From positions 140,587,846 to 140,651,845 of the forward strand of contig QVOM02000034.1 in NCBI GenBank assembly GCA_003586115.2: a DNA stretch of 64,000 nucleotides, in the 5' to 3' direction. Each line of letters starts with the position of its first letter. Within the stretch, counting starts at the first letter, position 1. Origin of the DNA: Salvator merianae. Its lineage: Eukaryota; Chordata; Lepidosauria; Squamata; Teiidae. The notes below the pieces were generated by a model. It was not told where the DNA came from. It was given only the letters and a program-made list of their open reading frames with translations, and did not search any database. Of this stretch, positions 53,884 to 64,000 are shown in pieces. Made by a program: the position numbers and the translations under genes.

Positions 53884-54690
53884 GATACCTCCTGAATATA
53901 TTGACTTAAAGCAAGTGTTTGAAAAGAGGGAATCAGATACTCTTTCCCATCACTGCAGGTTAGACTGCACAACTGAAAATATCCCGGATGCTAAGGTGGC
54001 AAAATCCAGACTGTATCCAATGACACAAGAAGAAATGGTAGCCTTGAGGGAATTCTTGGACAAGAACTTAGCAAGGGGGTTTATCAGGCCAGCCACTTCA
54101 CATATGACAGCCCCCATAATGTCCAGAAAGAAAAAAAGGCTTTGTGAACTTTTGTAGACAATCTATTCTGCACTTTTCCCAAACTGCGCTACTACAGACT
54201 GCCCAGTGTTCTAAAGTCACTACAGACAAGCAGAAAGCAAGCGTACATATGCTAGACTTAACTGGACTCTGGAATGCCAACAGGCATTTGAAAAACTAAA
54301 AGAGCTATTCACAAAAGAGCTGATACTAATCTATCTTGACTCCAACAAACCCTTTGAGGTACAGGTGGATGCAATCAATATGGGAATTGGGTGGTGCTGC
54401 TCTCTAAAACCAGCAACTGAAGTCATGAGCCTACTTATCAAAATAATCTCGCCCACTGAAAGGAACAGGCCAGTTTGGGAAAAGGAGGAGGCAGTGACTA
54501 TTCACCAAGCACTAGCAATATGGCAGCACCAGTTGGAAGGAGAAAAACATCCCTTCCTGGTGTGCACAGACTACAGGAACTTGGAGGCATTAAATTTCCG
54601 AGAAAGCTAATGAGTAACCTGGCTTTCTTCCACAGGATAACAGCTTGGTCTGATAGTAAGATTCCATCTGCTTGCTAATCACCTAATTTG
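53884..54690 (+). mobile_element. Ty3/gypsy relic, RT-RNase H segment (right of copia)
   Basis: Frame 53834-54157 gives IPPEYIDLKQVFEKRESDTL, the DC-x-T-E-N-I-P block, YPMTQEEMVALREFLDKNLA and RGFIRPATS: the gypsy RT amino end. A jump follows, and 54270-54610 reads QAFEKLKELF, V-Q-V-D-A-x-N-M-G-I-G (RNase H Asp) and later ITAWSDSKIPSAC. Most of the RT core is deleted. When the copia element and one GATAC are left out, the reading frame continues from 49981-50031 into 53889, confirming a simple insertion into an already existing gypsy copy. Confidence 0.8.
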
Positions 54691-55249
54691 AGGGGCAACT
54701 GCAGCTTTAAGCTCCCACATTAGACTGTGTGCTGTGATCAGCATTAAAATGAGGTCAGCAACATAAGAAACAACCACAGTCACAAACAAATGTCCAAGTC
54801 AACCATCTCAAAACATAGTAGATCAACCCTATAAACATACCGACTCTCCTGATATCCTGCCAAACTTCCTGTTTGCTTTTCTACTTCTAAGCTCTGTTTG
54901 CAAATTCACAGCTAACGGGCCTCTTTCCAAAGAATGCTAGCCTGCAGTGTTAGTTAAAAAAAACACCACAAAGAAAAAAATTATCTATAATGTCTACTAA
55001 ATGCCAGGGTTTATGATGGTTACCGAAGAACTGTTCTGCGTATGTGTGAAAAATAAAGCCCAAGACCATTTTTCAAAAGTAAAACAGTAAGAATTATTTC
55101 TACAAGAGGAAAAGTAACAGCAACTTTTTGTCTTGTTTTAAGGTCAACTTGTTTTCATAAGAAGTACTTCTTGCTTTTAAACAAACTATTTGTCCAACAT
55201 CATTGAAGTAATTTATTTTAATTATCTACCTTTTGATATTTACATGAGA
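54691..55249. other. Intronic sequence, nothing recognised
   Basis: AT-rich, no domains. Confidence 0.4.
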
Positions 55250-55430
55250 GTGGCAATAACTTAGGAGTAGGCCTCGCACCAGGAAAGCAAAGGGGCTGCA
55301 ATTTTGATCCTCTGCATCTTCCCAAAAGAAGGGAATGGCAAACCACTGCTGTGTCTGCCAAGAAAACTGCATGGATGTTCCATGTACTCACCAGGATTTA
55401 TCCCAGAAGGTACCAAACAACAATAATGAG
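55250..55430 (+). mobile_element. RTE/BovB-like LINE or SINE 3' fragment
   Basis: AAGGGAATGGCAAACCACTG then TCTGCCAAGAAAACTGCATG resembles the 3' end shared by RTE/BovB-type LINEs and the SINEs they mobilise. Short and diverged; assignment tentative. Confidence 0.4.
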
Positions 55431-55828
55431 ACTTTATATACTACTCTTTTATCCTAAGCTCACAGACTGGTGTATACATACCATGGAATATCACAAAAAG
55501 TTAAGAGACTCTAGAACAAAATGCCAGCAAACCAAAATGTTGTATAGCAAGAGGGCCCGAGGGCCTGGATGAAAGGTATATGTTTAGCATCAAGAGATGC
55601 TGAATTGCAATAGGTAGAGAATTCTGTACAGAAGGAAAGCAGAACTATTAAGAGCTGTTAATCCTGAATCCAGACTTCTGTGACAAGTTAACCAGATACT
55701 TAATGATTCACAGAATTATACACATCGGGGGGGGGGGGGAGGTTTGCAGATTAAAAAAAATTAAAGTAGGAAAGTGCTGCTACTATTAAACTGTTGGCCT
55801 ATCCTAAAATGAAGGAGTGTTACATGTT
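55431..55828. other. Intronic sequence with G13 run
   Basis: A homopolymer G run of 13 is at about 55727-55739. No other feature. Confidence 0.5.
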
Positions 55829-56368
55829 GGGCATTCCTGCATTTAGCGGGCCTAGTCTACTCCAGCTGGAACTGTTCCTACTGGAACAGTTCCCTGCTGG
55901 AATGTCCATCTGTTCTGAAACAAGGCTGTCTGCACTTGGGACAGCTGTTCCAGGATAGCCTCTGAGCCATGCCACTCTGAAGCTCATGAGCGCTCCAGAG
56001 CCTACTGCAAAGGCTTAGATGGCCAGGTATGAAAGTTTCTGGCCTCAAAGTCCCTGGGGGATCCATTTCAGCTGCAAAATTTGGTGCACTGCTGAAATGG
56101 GTCCCCCTGCTAAACTGGAACAGAGAAGCATGAGCCTTTCTGCCCTTTTCCCTAGTCTAATTTACTAATGAGTAGGACATCGGTAGATCTGTTTAAAAAG
56201 GTCTACTGCTGTCCTGGTCTTGGCAGCCATTTTGGGCCACCTATACAGTGCACAATCCATCCAAGGCAGACAGAGTGATCTATCAGGGTGTGTGTCCTCT
56301 CTGTTCTGCACCAGAGTGCAGAAGAGAGAGGTGCAGAATGGTCTAAGTACTGGTTTGTGTGGAAAGGT
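55829..56368. mobile_element. 62031-type foldback element, diverged
   Basis: Left end GGGCATTCCTGCATTTAGC, right end GTTTGTGTGGAAAGGTC. Interior blocks GCCTCAAAGTCCCTGGGGGA, CTGCTGAAATGGGTCCCC, GGAACAGAGAAGCATGAGCC and AAGGTCTACTGCTGTCC match 25856-26509. Terminal repeats are decayed. Confidence 0.6.
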
Positions 56369-56689
56369 CTCTAGCTCCAATTGCTGCACCTGCAAAGAGG
56401 GGGGCATCTTATCTCTAAACGGATGGTAGAGAAAAAAAAGCTTTGAATTCCTGAACAACATATAGTGCATCATCCCACAACACACAATCTTGCAGTACAA
56501 ATTTTCTATTACGTGATTTACCATTACAAATCTAATGATATCTACAATCTCCTAACATATTTTTCTGCAAAGAAAGTCAGAAGTGAAGACTGCTGCATCA
56601 AGCTGTGATTTTCTTCCTAGTCTATCAGCCATTTTTACACTTGCCTTTTGGTGGTGAGGAAGGTACTTGGCATTGTCATTCCATCAAAA
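56369..56689. other. Intronic sequence, nothing recognised
   Basis: No gene or repeat recognised. Confidence 0.4.
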
Positions 56690-57760
56690 AATATGTTCTG
56701 GTATAATTTTGTGAGTTTTGTGAGCTTTGCTTGGTTTTGTCTGGAGTGTAATTTTGAGGAGTTTGGGTGATTTTTGTCTAGTTTTGGAAAATTCTGAGTG
56801 GGCTTTGAGTGCTTTTGGGTTGGGTGGAGTGGGTCATTGGTGAATGTATTTTGGTGAGTTTTGAGTGCTTTCTGAAAGGTTCTAATGGTGTACTACTTGA
56901 GTTTTGACTGGGCTTAGAGTAGATTTTTATGCTTTTGTGCGCTGTAGTGCATGTTTGCTATGGTTGGTGACTGAGTGACAGGGTTCCTGAATGAATGCAG
57001 AGTGCTTTCTGATGCACACAAGGGCAGGTGTGTGTTTTCTTGTGTGCACCTTTTTTTGTTGCAATTTTTTTGCTGTGTGTGGCACCTTTTTTTTTTGGCT
57101 CAAAAACAGCCTTTTCCTTACAGTCTTTTTTTGGCTGGCAAAGATGGCTTCAAAGAGTGCTAGAAGCAAGACAGTGGCTTCTGCAGAGGCAAAGGAGAAG
57201 AGGAAGAGGATCTCTCTGTCCTGTGAAGACAAAATCAAAGTGCTGGACTAACTGAAAGAAAGCAAAAGCAATGGGAAGAGTCTTTGAAGTCATATAGTGC
57301 ACCATTAGAACTACAAAAAAAGAATGAAAATTCCCTTCATGTCAATGTGATCAGAGTGCTGCAATATCCAGTATAAGACATTTCAGATTCAGGGACCCAA
57401 AGATGATGAGGATGGAAAAGGCAATGAACATCTGGATAGAGGACCAGATGCAGAAGAATTTACCCTTCACCACTCAGATTATATGCAGAAAGCTGAAGCA
57501 GATCTTTGACTGGCTCATTCGGACCTCTGGAGATAAAGATCCAGACAGCTTCTAGGCCAGTCATAGGTGGTTTCAGAAGTTCAAAAAATGTTTCAACCTC
57601 CATAATGTGATGAGGCCATACAAGAAGCTGCAGCACCACTTATGCCAGAAAATCAGCAGCCCACAATGCACATCTTCCTTAAAGTGGAAGAAGAGACCCG
57701 GAACACAGAAGAGCCTGGCACTTCCAGGAAGATGGCCAAATGTAATTGCTTAAAGGAATT
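56690..57760 (+). pseudogene. pogo/Tigger-type transposase relic
   Basis: A T/G-rich leader (56690-57140) precedes an ATG at 57142 with a basic start and ISLSCEDKIKVLD, the first helix of the pogo/CENP-B-like DNA-binding domain. After a stop and frameshifts, 57410-57610 reads MEKAMNIWIEDQMQKNLPFT, LKQIFDWL and ASHRWFQKFKKCFNLHNVMR: the CENP-B-type second helix-turn-helix domain. The stretch near 57640-57770 looks like the acidic linker or tail. The DDE catalytic core is absent. Related to host TIGD/JRK genes, but stops show a dead transposon copy. Confidence 0.7.
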
Positions 57761-57763
57761 TTT

Positions 57764-59430
57764 CCTCTAAGCAAAGTGCAACGTGAGGAGATAGAGGGGG
57801 GAGTCTTAAACCTCTCTGTCAGAGGATTTTAATCCCCCTGAGTGACAGGGAGGCGGAAGGATTCCTCATTAGAGCTCCAAACAAGTCTCCCGCCCAGCGG
57901 GGGCAGCGAAGGATTTGTGGCAGCCCACGTACGAGAGAAGCTGGACAGAGCTGAGAGGGAATATCAACAACATTCCCGAGTTACGCTGTGTGTTGTCTTT
58001 AAAAAGGTAAGTTTGGCCGATCCTCTTTTAATTTATGAAGATATCAAACTTAAGATAAACAAACAAACAAAAATCTTCCAACAGGAGTTTTCTGCAATTA
58101 AAACCCTGAGAATACTTGACGAAAGTGTAAACATCGTAATTCAGCAAGATGCTAAAACATTTGTAGAGGGTTTTAATTCTTAGAGATAAATCATTCAAAG
58201 TTTCAAACACGCCCAGGTTTTCAGTATGTCATTAAAATATACTGGAACGGTTTCTTGTCAATAAGAGATAAGCTGGGAAGATTAATGGTGGCTGTTTCTC
58301 TTCAGCTGAGAGTAGAAAAACATTTGTCTATAACAAAGAATGACCATTAGAGGGCTTCTTCAGAGGACTGGATGTTATAAGTACTGGATGATTGAATCTG
58401 TGCATATCAAATCTGAGAAGTTGTAAAATATGGTGACAAGAAAGTCAAAACTAGAAAAAGACAAACAGCCAAAAGAGCAGAGGTGTGCCTTGGAATTAGA
58501 GCAAATGATTTCTATTCATAAAAAATTGGACTTTATTATGCAGGAATTACATAGATCCTTCGATTATCTGGAGTGGAATTTTGAAAGATTAAGAGAAGAC
58601 CTTAAAAATGAAATAGGTGCCGTATGCACAGAACTTCATGAAATAAAGGAGAAGGCTTTGAAACTGGATGATTTTAAGGCAGGAATTCCTCAGACAAAAT
58701 TTATGGCACAAGAAATACAAATAAAGGCATTTGAACCTATACCAGACAAAGTGTCAAGGGATGTAATGGTCTTCTGTGAGGAAAGTTACAAGAGATGCTG
58801 TTCTAGTGAGACAGTATGAGTCACTACTAGCAACCGTTCAAGGTTCTACTATTTCATTGAAGGAAGCCCCAAGAAAAATCGTACAATGGAGAAATGAGAA
58901 TATGAGGCTAACAGTAAAAGGAGTAATCTCTACTTAGAATCAACAAAGATTCAGACTGAACTCTGTGGATAAGATGAATTTTTTTGGTTCAAATATGGAA
59001 AAGATTGGAGGAAAAGGAAAAAGGAACTGTAGGAGCCAAAAGGAGGAAATCAAGAAGTGGGTTAGCAGAATAATTAGCAAAAGCTGAATTATTGAAAGAC
59101 TAATATGAGAAAAAGATTTTGAGATCTTGTGGAGATGGATAAATAGATTAATTTCCTGCGAAATAAGACAGTTGATAGATTTTCTATATGAAAACTGGAA
59201 ACCCTTTATTGACCTTCAGCAAGAATGGGAAAGTGGACTTGCCCCAGCCATACTGAAAGAATTGGTAAAAGAACTGGTCGATTGGGGGGGGAGAATATAA
59301 AATACAGAATAAATTTTCGGGGGGGAAAGGAGGAGGAAGTTGGGAGTTAAGAATATTAGTTTATAAATCATGAATCATTTAGTGTAATTTTATATATCTA
59401 AAATAAAGTTCTTAAAAATAAATTTTACAA
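57764..59430 (+). mobile_element. L1 composite: 5'UTR, ORF1 start and 3' end, internally deleted
   Basis: 57764-58429 is an L1 5'UTR (copy at 47028-47445). 58430-58819 is the start of an ORF1-like frame. From about 58850 sequence matches the L1 3' region seen at 30500-31070, ending with AATAAAGTTCTTAAAAATAAA at 59402-59422. ORF2's endonuclease and RT are missing. The structure recalls HAL1-type half-L1 elements or a simple internal deletion; which of the two cannot be settled from one copy. Confidence 0.65.
58430..58819 (+). pseudogene. L1 ORF1-like N-terminal coiled-coil frame
   Basis: 129 codons from an ATG following the 5'UTR. Residues 1-20 are basic (RKSKLEKDKQPKEQR). Residues 20-85 are a Leu/Ile heptad-rich, charged coiled coil (LEQMISIHKKLDFIMQELH, WNFERLREDLKNEI). 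The RNA-binding RRM and C-terminal domains of L1 ORF1p are absent. This fits the trimerisation part of L1 ORF1p, which binds L1 RNA; similarity is by composition and position only. Confidence 0.5.
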
Positions 59431-59659
59431 AAAGGTCATCAGGGATTCCTGCAAGGCAACCAGCAACCAAGGAACCATCCCATTTCCAACTCAAGCACAG
59501 AGGAGAACAAAGAGGAAGAAGGCGAGATGCAGGAGTAGGGGCTTCTCTCTCTGTGGCTGTGAAGCCAAATCGGAGTGCAAGCCTCCTCCTCTGCTGCCAA
59601 GAGGCTTCCTTGGCAGAACCATGGGAAACCTCACTTCTTGGGGCCTGAGGGCTCTCCAG
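59431..59659. other. Intronic sequence, nothing recognised
   Basis: No gene or repeat recognised. Confidence 0.4.
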
Positions 59660-59945
59660 TCATCCCAATGCCCCTATATCATGTTGGATCACTGAGCTCA
59701 GCATTGGAGAATGTATAACATCTTTTTGTGGATATTAGAGGTGGTATTTGTGCCACGTAGTATTTGTGACATCAGTGGGACTAGCACAGCACTTTTCTGG
59801 ATATGGGAAGTGGGCATGCCATGTAGGATCAGTGTGCTTCACATTGCAGAATGTGCAGCAATGTGGTTTGGATATGGGAGGTTGGCATTCCATGTGGCAT
59901 CCGTTGGTTCAAGATTGATGACTGTGAAAAATTCTTGTCTGAATG
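59660..59945. repeat. Degenerate tandem repeat, period about 70 bp
   Basis: GATATTAGAGGTGGTATTTG (59731), GATATGGGAAGTGGGCATGC (59800) and GATATGGGAGGTTGGCATTC (59871) start successive units, each preceded by a CATTGxAGAATGT-type block. Three to four units. Confidence 0.7.
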
Positions 59946-61601
59946 GGAGAATCTCCCAGTCCTTTACATGTTCTGCAATACAGTCTGTGAAAGACTTTGG
60001 GTAGGGACACATAGACTGGCATCCATGCGATGGAGATTTTAGGCATGGCATTTTTGTGTTCTTGTATTACACCTCTAGTCTGTACCCCTTTGAATGCAGG
60101 TTCCTATTCTCCACTTACTTATATTGGAAACCATTCCCCATTTATGTCAATGTAATTTTGAATAGGGCTGGTCTATCATAGTGTAAGTCAATGGAGGTTT
60201 TTGGCACTGTTCCCCTAACCCCCAGATTTACTTTGAAGTCTGTTCCTTCTATAACATTGCTTCTCTGATTGTGAAACCAAGTTAAAGTGGGAGTTGCCTC
60301 ATTCTTGCTCCTCTGATGCTCTCCTACAAAGCAACCATTTGCTGGATCAAAACCCTTATGATACAGGAGGATGTGCTGTATAGGTAAGTATGGTGGATGG
60401 CATTTCAGAATACTTATTTCTGCCAAATGCATTTCTGAATCACCTGAATAAACAAGCAAGCAAGCAAAGTAATAGAGAAAGTGAGAAAATGTATCCCAGG
60501 CAAGAAAAGAGAATAGAAAAAATGCCCAAGCCTCCACCTCCACATGTGTGTCCAAATAATGGATGCAAATTGATGGTCATGATACATAGACATGCACTTC
60601 CAGAAAAAGTGGCTATTTGGTAGCCTAGCGGGGTTTCTTTCTGAAAAGGTGCCCTTGCACTTCCGGGTGGCCACTGACGCATGGTTCAGCATACATGACA
60701 GGGGTGGTGCTCTGTAAATCATGAACATCAGCCCTGCTTCTTAACTACTCAGGATGTTAACATTGCTCTCAGCCTGCTACTGAAATTATCAAAGCTTCCT
60801 GATACAGTGTATCAGGATACTGATACTGTAATAGTTGTCTGAAATCTAATCCTGCCATTCTTGCACTTTGGAGGGTATTTGTGATAATTTGCCCTGATCA
60901 TTATCTTGGCCCTAATTCCTAGTACGCCTCCAGTTTCCAGCCCTATCACTTCTGGTCTTTTCCTGGGCTCTCAGTTCCTTATTCTGCTGATTTCACCATG
61001 GTTGCTCCCTGGGTTGCCCTAGAATCTGTTCTTGTGCTCTTGACCTCCTCCAGTAGAAGTGTGGGTGAGCCATATACAAATGCACTGTGTTACACATGAA
61101 TTAACAGTTTCTATTAATGTTATTTCTATTTCTGCCACTCATTGTGCCTTGTGGCATGAACATCAACAACACTGTTGGCTGTAAGAAAACTACTGAAGTA
61201 AATGAAGATGGATCTGGCTTTCATTATCAAGTATGTTCTAAAACATAATGTTTGCTCCCTCTTTCCCTTCGTTACAACTGCTTCCATTCTTAACAATACA
61301 GCATTTGGGAAGTTCAAGTCTTGCTGCTTTTGCTATGCTCTTTGCTTTATGCCACTGAACTTCTGTATTTGGGCAACAACCCCCACACCCTCCCCCAGAA
61401 ATAGTATCTTAGAGAATAAAGAGCAAAAGAAGTATAATCTCCTTTTCTTCTTGTCTTCCCCTCCATTATTTTTAATTCAATATTGTTTTAAGAAAAGGTA
61501 AATTTAATGGCAGTGTTATCACAGAACTTTTAAAAATAGAAAATGGAAGTCTTTGTTGCTTTTACATTTGCTTTGTTCCCTTAGGATAAACAGTAACATA
61601 C
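59946..61601. other. MARCHF8 intron, donor-proximal part
   Basis: Open frames at 60390-60728 on both strands have no domains. No transposon was recognised, possibly because this region near the exon is older or constrained. Confidence 0.4.
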
Positions 61602-61749
61602 CAGTGGAATCCCCATGTTTAATCTCTTCAGCAGTTCGGTCTATAAGGACATACAGAGACCATACCACACAAGTGATAGCAATTACATGGAATGTTACAG
61701 AGCACACGATCTTTCTTCGTTCACTGGCTGTCATCTGCAGCTTTTCCCA
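61602..61749 (-). CDS. MARCHF8: MARCHF8 internal coding exon (first membrane helix)
   Basis: The acceptor TTTCTTCCTAG (AG at 61751-61750) is followed by TGG GAA AAG. The exon encodes 49 codons plus one base: [20 protein letters not shown], then [16 protein letters not shown] and [13 protein letters not shown]. It ends ACT G| before donor [27 protein letters not shown] is the first transmembrane helix, just after the RING-CH domain encoded upstream (outside the window). The sequence is almost invariant between MARCHF1 and MARCHF8. Splice phase 1 fits the exon at 25109. Confidence 0.9.
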
Positions 61750-62027
61750 CTAGGAAGAAACACAAAAATTGGTGGTTACACCATAAAAAGGATGTTTGAA
61801 CATCACAAGACACCCAGTCCTACTGGCTTATACGGAAGCAATTTATGTATTTGATTGTGACAGAGTTGTTTCAAATTTAGAAGCAGGTGCCCTGAGAAGT
61901 ACAGTACATACAACTGATACCATCCACTTGTAATTGAATTCTTAGTGCCCTAAATCTTTTTGTATGATTCTTCTTGAATGATAAGTTGATCAAGACCAAA
62001 AGAAAAAGTCTTGGATTCAATTGTATG
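61750..62027. other. Upstream intron of MARCHF8
   Basis: Starts with the polypyrimidine tract and acceptor of the exon at 61749. No upstream coding exon (RING-CH part) is recognised between here and 64000. Confidence 0.5.
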
Positions 62028-62030
62028 TTA

Positions 62031-62534
62031 GGCCCCTTCTGCACTTACCTGTTATTAATCTGTATTAGTGGGTCCAGAATAGCCAGGGACACTGATCAGG
62101 ATTGCAGGAAGGTGTGCAGTGGATTAGCATTGCCTGCACCAATGGTGCTGATCCAGATTAGCTTCACAGCCGCACACTCACTCCTCCAAGGGCTAGGAAC
62201 AAAAGTTTCTAGTCTTGAGGCCTCCGGGGTGTGTGTGTGTGCGTTATGGAGTGCTGCTGAAATGCACCCTCCAGTAATCCCAAACATGGAAGGCATGCCT
62301 TTTGCATGCTTCCCACTTTCTGGATCAGGGCTGCACTGATGGACCCAATTAAATGGGTCTACCAGTGATCTGGATTAAGGCTTCCTTAATCTGGATTACT
62401 CTCTGTCTAGTGCAGACAGAGCTGGACAGCGGAGAGCAGGGCCTTCTAGATCCATATTAATCTGTGGATCTGGAGGCCTACATGTGAACTAAATAGACCT
62501 TAATCCAGATTAAGAGCCCAATGCAGAAAGGCCC
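62031..62534. mobile_element. Foldback DNA element (504 bp) with TTA duplication
   Basis: Left end GGCCCCTTCTGCACTTACC and right end CCCAATGCAGAAAGGCCC; TTA flanks both sides (62028-62030, 62535-62537). Interior inverted blocks (ATCTGGATTAAGGCTTCCTT ... AAGACCTTAATCCAGATTAA-type) give extensive self-complementarity. Best-preserved copy of the type also found at 16271, 25856, 27335, 37165 and 55829. No coding capacity. Confidence 0.8.
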
Positions 62535-62576
62535 TTAGTCTTTAAAATCATTTGCATGAAAGCATGTATTTTGGAC

Positions 62577-63530
62577 CTAAAATCCTTTTGCTTTTTCACA
62601 TGTCCACCACATATGGTAAAAAGACGCTTCATGTTTTCCAAATTTCCAACAACTATTGGGTATATTCTTATGCATTTTAACGAGCTTTTTTAGTGTCATA
62701 TACCAATGATATATCATCTTATAAAACTTTTCTTTAAGATTATAACATAATGTAAACTTCAGTCCCTTTGACCACATCCTTGCCCACTGATCCCTCTGTA
62801 TATTACAACCAAAATTTTTAGCTAACTTGTTTAACTTGTTCTTCTATTTCCAATTTCACCAAAAATTTATACATTTTCACTATAACAAATATATTTTCAA
62901 ATTCCAATTTACCTTGTACGATATCTTAAGACTTTTTATTTATTTTAATCCTTCTACTAATTCCATATATGAAAAGCATTGCAAATGGTATTCCTCTGTA
63001 AACAATTATTCTCTTGGTTTAGGGTTATGGTTATTCACATTCATAATTCTGCAACATCTCTTGATATATCAACACCTTTCTTTACTACTTCTCTTCAATA
63101 AAACCCTTTTTGAGCTGAGATCCACAAATGCATTTTTGGGTACTATCTAGATTTATATATATTCCATATTATCAACAAAGCACGTCTTACAAGTTGATTT
63201 TTAAATTCTACATTAACTTTCACCTTTTCATACCATAGGTAACCACAACATCCAAATCTCAGACCATGCTCTTCTATTTTGAACAAATGTTTACTTCTCT
63301 GTAATATCCGAACAAAACAACAGGCTGCAAAATACAATTTCAAATTATGCAAATCCAATTCTACTTTTCCCTTTGCATCTTCTAACACTATATATTTTAT
63401 CTGTGTTTTTTTGGCTTGACATATAAACTTAGATATATCTTTTCGACATTTTTTAAAAGGATACATCATTAGTTATAACGGGTATTGTCTGAAATAGGAA
63501 CATCATCCTTGGTAAAACATTCATTTTTAA
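62577..63530 (-). mobile_element. L1 ORF2 C-terminal region fragment
   Basis: The minus-strand frame 63469-63143 contains LDLHNLKLYFAACC, LFKIEEHGLRFG and YLWYEKVKVNVEFKNQLVRR. After a frameshift, 62777-62577 gives LKEKFYKMIYHWYMTLKKLV and CWKFGKHEASFYHMWWTCEK. These are hallmark blocks of the post-RT region and Cys-rich C-terminus of vertebrate L1 ORF2 (C-x3-...-H-x4-C-like end). The 3' end is missing and a foldback element lies next to it. It is 5'-bounded by an LTR-like sequence. Confidence 0.8.
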
Positions 63531-63539
63531 TAATAGAAA

Positions 63540-64000
63540 TGTCAGAGTGCGCATTGCGTTATGCGGAAGACTCACAGACGTTCCCGTGAAGTAGAAAAAT
63601 AAACTCTGTATGCAGCAGAGTTAACTATAAAGCTCTATCTTTATTGTAGCTTAGGTCCATAGTAAAAATAGCTAAGTTGGATAAAAAGCAGTTGCACTGT
63701 ACATTGTCGTAACAGCATCAAATCAATCTTCAGTACAGCATAGTCACATAGAAAGGTAAAGGTATAGAAGGATGGATAGGATACCATCAATGAATGCTTC
63801 AGTTACATATAATGGTCAAGCACATGATTACATCATTGTTGTTCATTTCACTTCATATCAGTTTATACACAAATGTCTTTCTCACGCTTGGCTTTCTCAT
63901 GCTTTAGCTCATGTTATGTTTACATGTTATGTTAGTCTGTTATCTGCACTATGTTAGACAAAACATTACTATGCAACCGGATGTTGGTTAGTTCAGTAAC
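63540..64000 (-). mobile_element. Possible LTR running off the window
   Basis: An abrupt change from L1 sequence at 63540 begins TGTCAGAGTGCGC. Read on the minus strand it ends GCGCACTCTGACA (CA end) and has AATAAA at about 63646-63641, some 100 bp before the end, like the copia LTR whose end is ACTCTCTGTCA. The other end and any partner lie outside the window, so strand and class are provisional. Confidence 0.45.

Larger units (their letters stand above)
25110..61601 (-). other. MARCHF8: MARCHF8 intron (about 36.5 kb)
   Basis: Bounded by donor G|GTATGT (GT at 61601-61600) and acceptor TTTTTACAG (25110), both on the minus strand. Exon phases match (1/1), and the split codon G+GT gives the Gly before ILEWPF. 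The interior is dominated by mobile elements described separately; no other host exon was recognised. Confidence 0.85.

Noticed and set aside
56975..57255. Secreted Phe/Cys-rich peptides upstream of the Tigger start
   Set aside because: T-rich leader sequence of the transposon read in three frames; no family match.
1..64000. CRISPR arrays, bacterial operons, tRNA or rRNA genes
   Set aside because: No regularly spaced identical repeats with unique spacers, no prokaryotic gene layout, no cloverleaf or rRNA sequence seen; the B-box at 22733 belongs to a SINE.

Overview
The window is vertebrate nuclear DNA, most likely from a squamate reptile (lizard or gecko). This is inferred from long TE-filled introns and from CR1 LINEs ending in ATTCTATGA repeats, lying together with L1, L2-type, Penelope-like, DIRS-like, Ty3/gypsy and Ty1/copia elements and many short hairpin DNA elements. 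That mixture is typical of squamates and atypical of birds or mammals. Nothing bacterial or viral-genomic is present.

Host genes. Two minus-strand genes are visible. MARCHF8 (membrane RING-CH E3 ubiquitin ligase; MARCHF1 is the less likely alternative) contributes two coding exons. One is 61749-61602, carrying the first membrane helix. The other is the terminal exon 25109-24838, carrying the second helix and cytoplasmic tail. They are joined by a phase-1 intron of about 36.5 kb, followed by a largely TE-free 3'UTR candidate (about 23860-24837). Further left, 10236-9974 is the first coding exon of a FAM78-family gene with a strong GTAAGT donor and a CpG-rich promoter. Its remaining exon is not in the window. 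All other coding-looking sequence belongs to mobile elements.

Layout. 1-2830: minus Ty3/gypsy relic with a small L1 insertion. 3195-4966: CR1/L3-like LINE. 6753-7432: CpG-rich multi-hairpin element. 8142-8563: related short element. 9974-10560: FAM78 exon and promoter. 11135-17830: L2, DIRS, L1 and Penelope relics with nested hairpin elements. 19434-21480: well-preserved CR1 reverse transcriptase, minus. 21570-23120: gypsy fragment, a 205-bp hairpin, and a MITE split by a SINE. 23860-25109: end of MARCHF8. Inside the MARCHF8 intron: gypsy plus LTR (29435-31197), CR1 with an open ORF1 (31455-34880), L2 (35303-36299), second multi-hairpin element (41054-41783), chromovirus plus LTR (47500-49154), a gypsy relic split by a young Ty1/copia element (50032-53883), a pogo/Tigger relic and an L1 composite (56690-59430). 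61602-64000: MARCHF8 exon, hairpin-type element, L1 ORF2 fragment and an LTR running off the end.

Most interesting are three things. First, the copia element has 99% identical LTRs, a 5-bp target duplication and a primer site matching the cleaved-tRNA-Met type, but has lost its reverse transcriptase core. Second, a superfamily of non-autonomous DNA elements is built from tandem hairpins; it shares GGGCC...GCACTT termini and leaves 3-bp duplications, one verified by an internal empty-site paralogue. Third, a FAM78-type gene lies directly downstream of MARCHF8.
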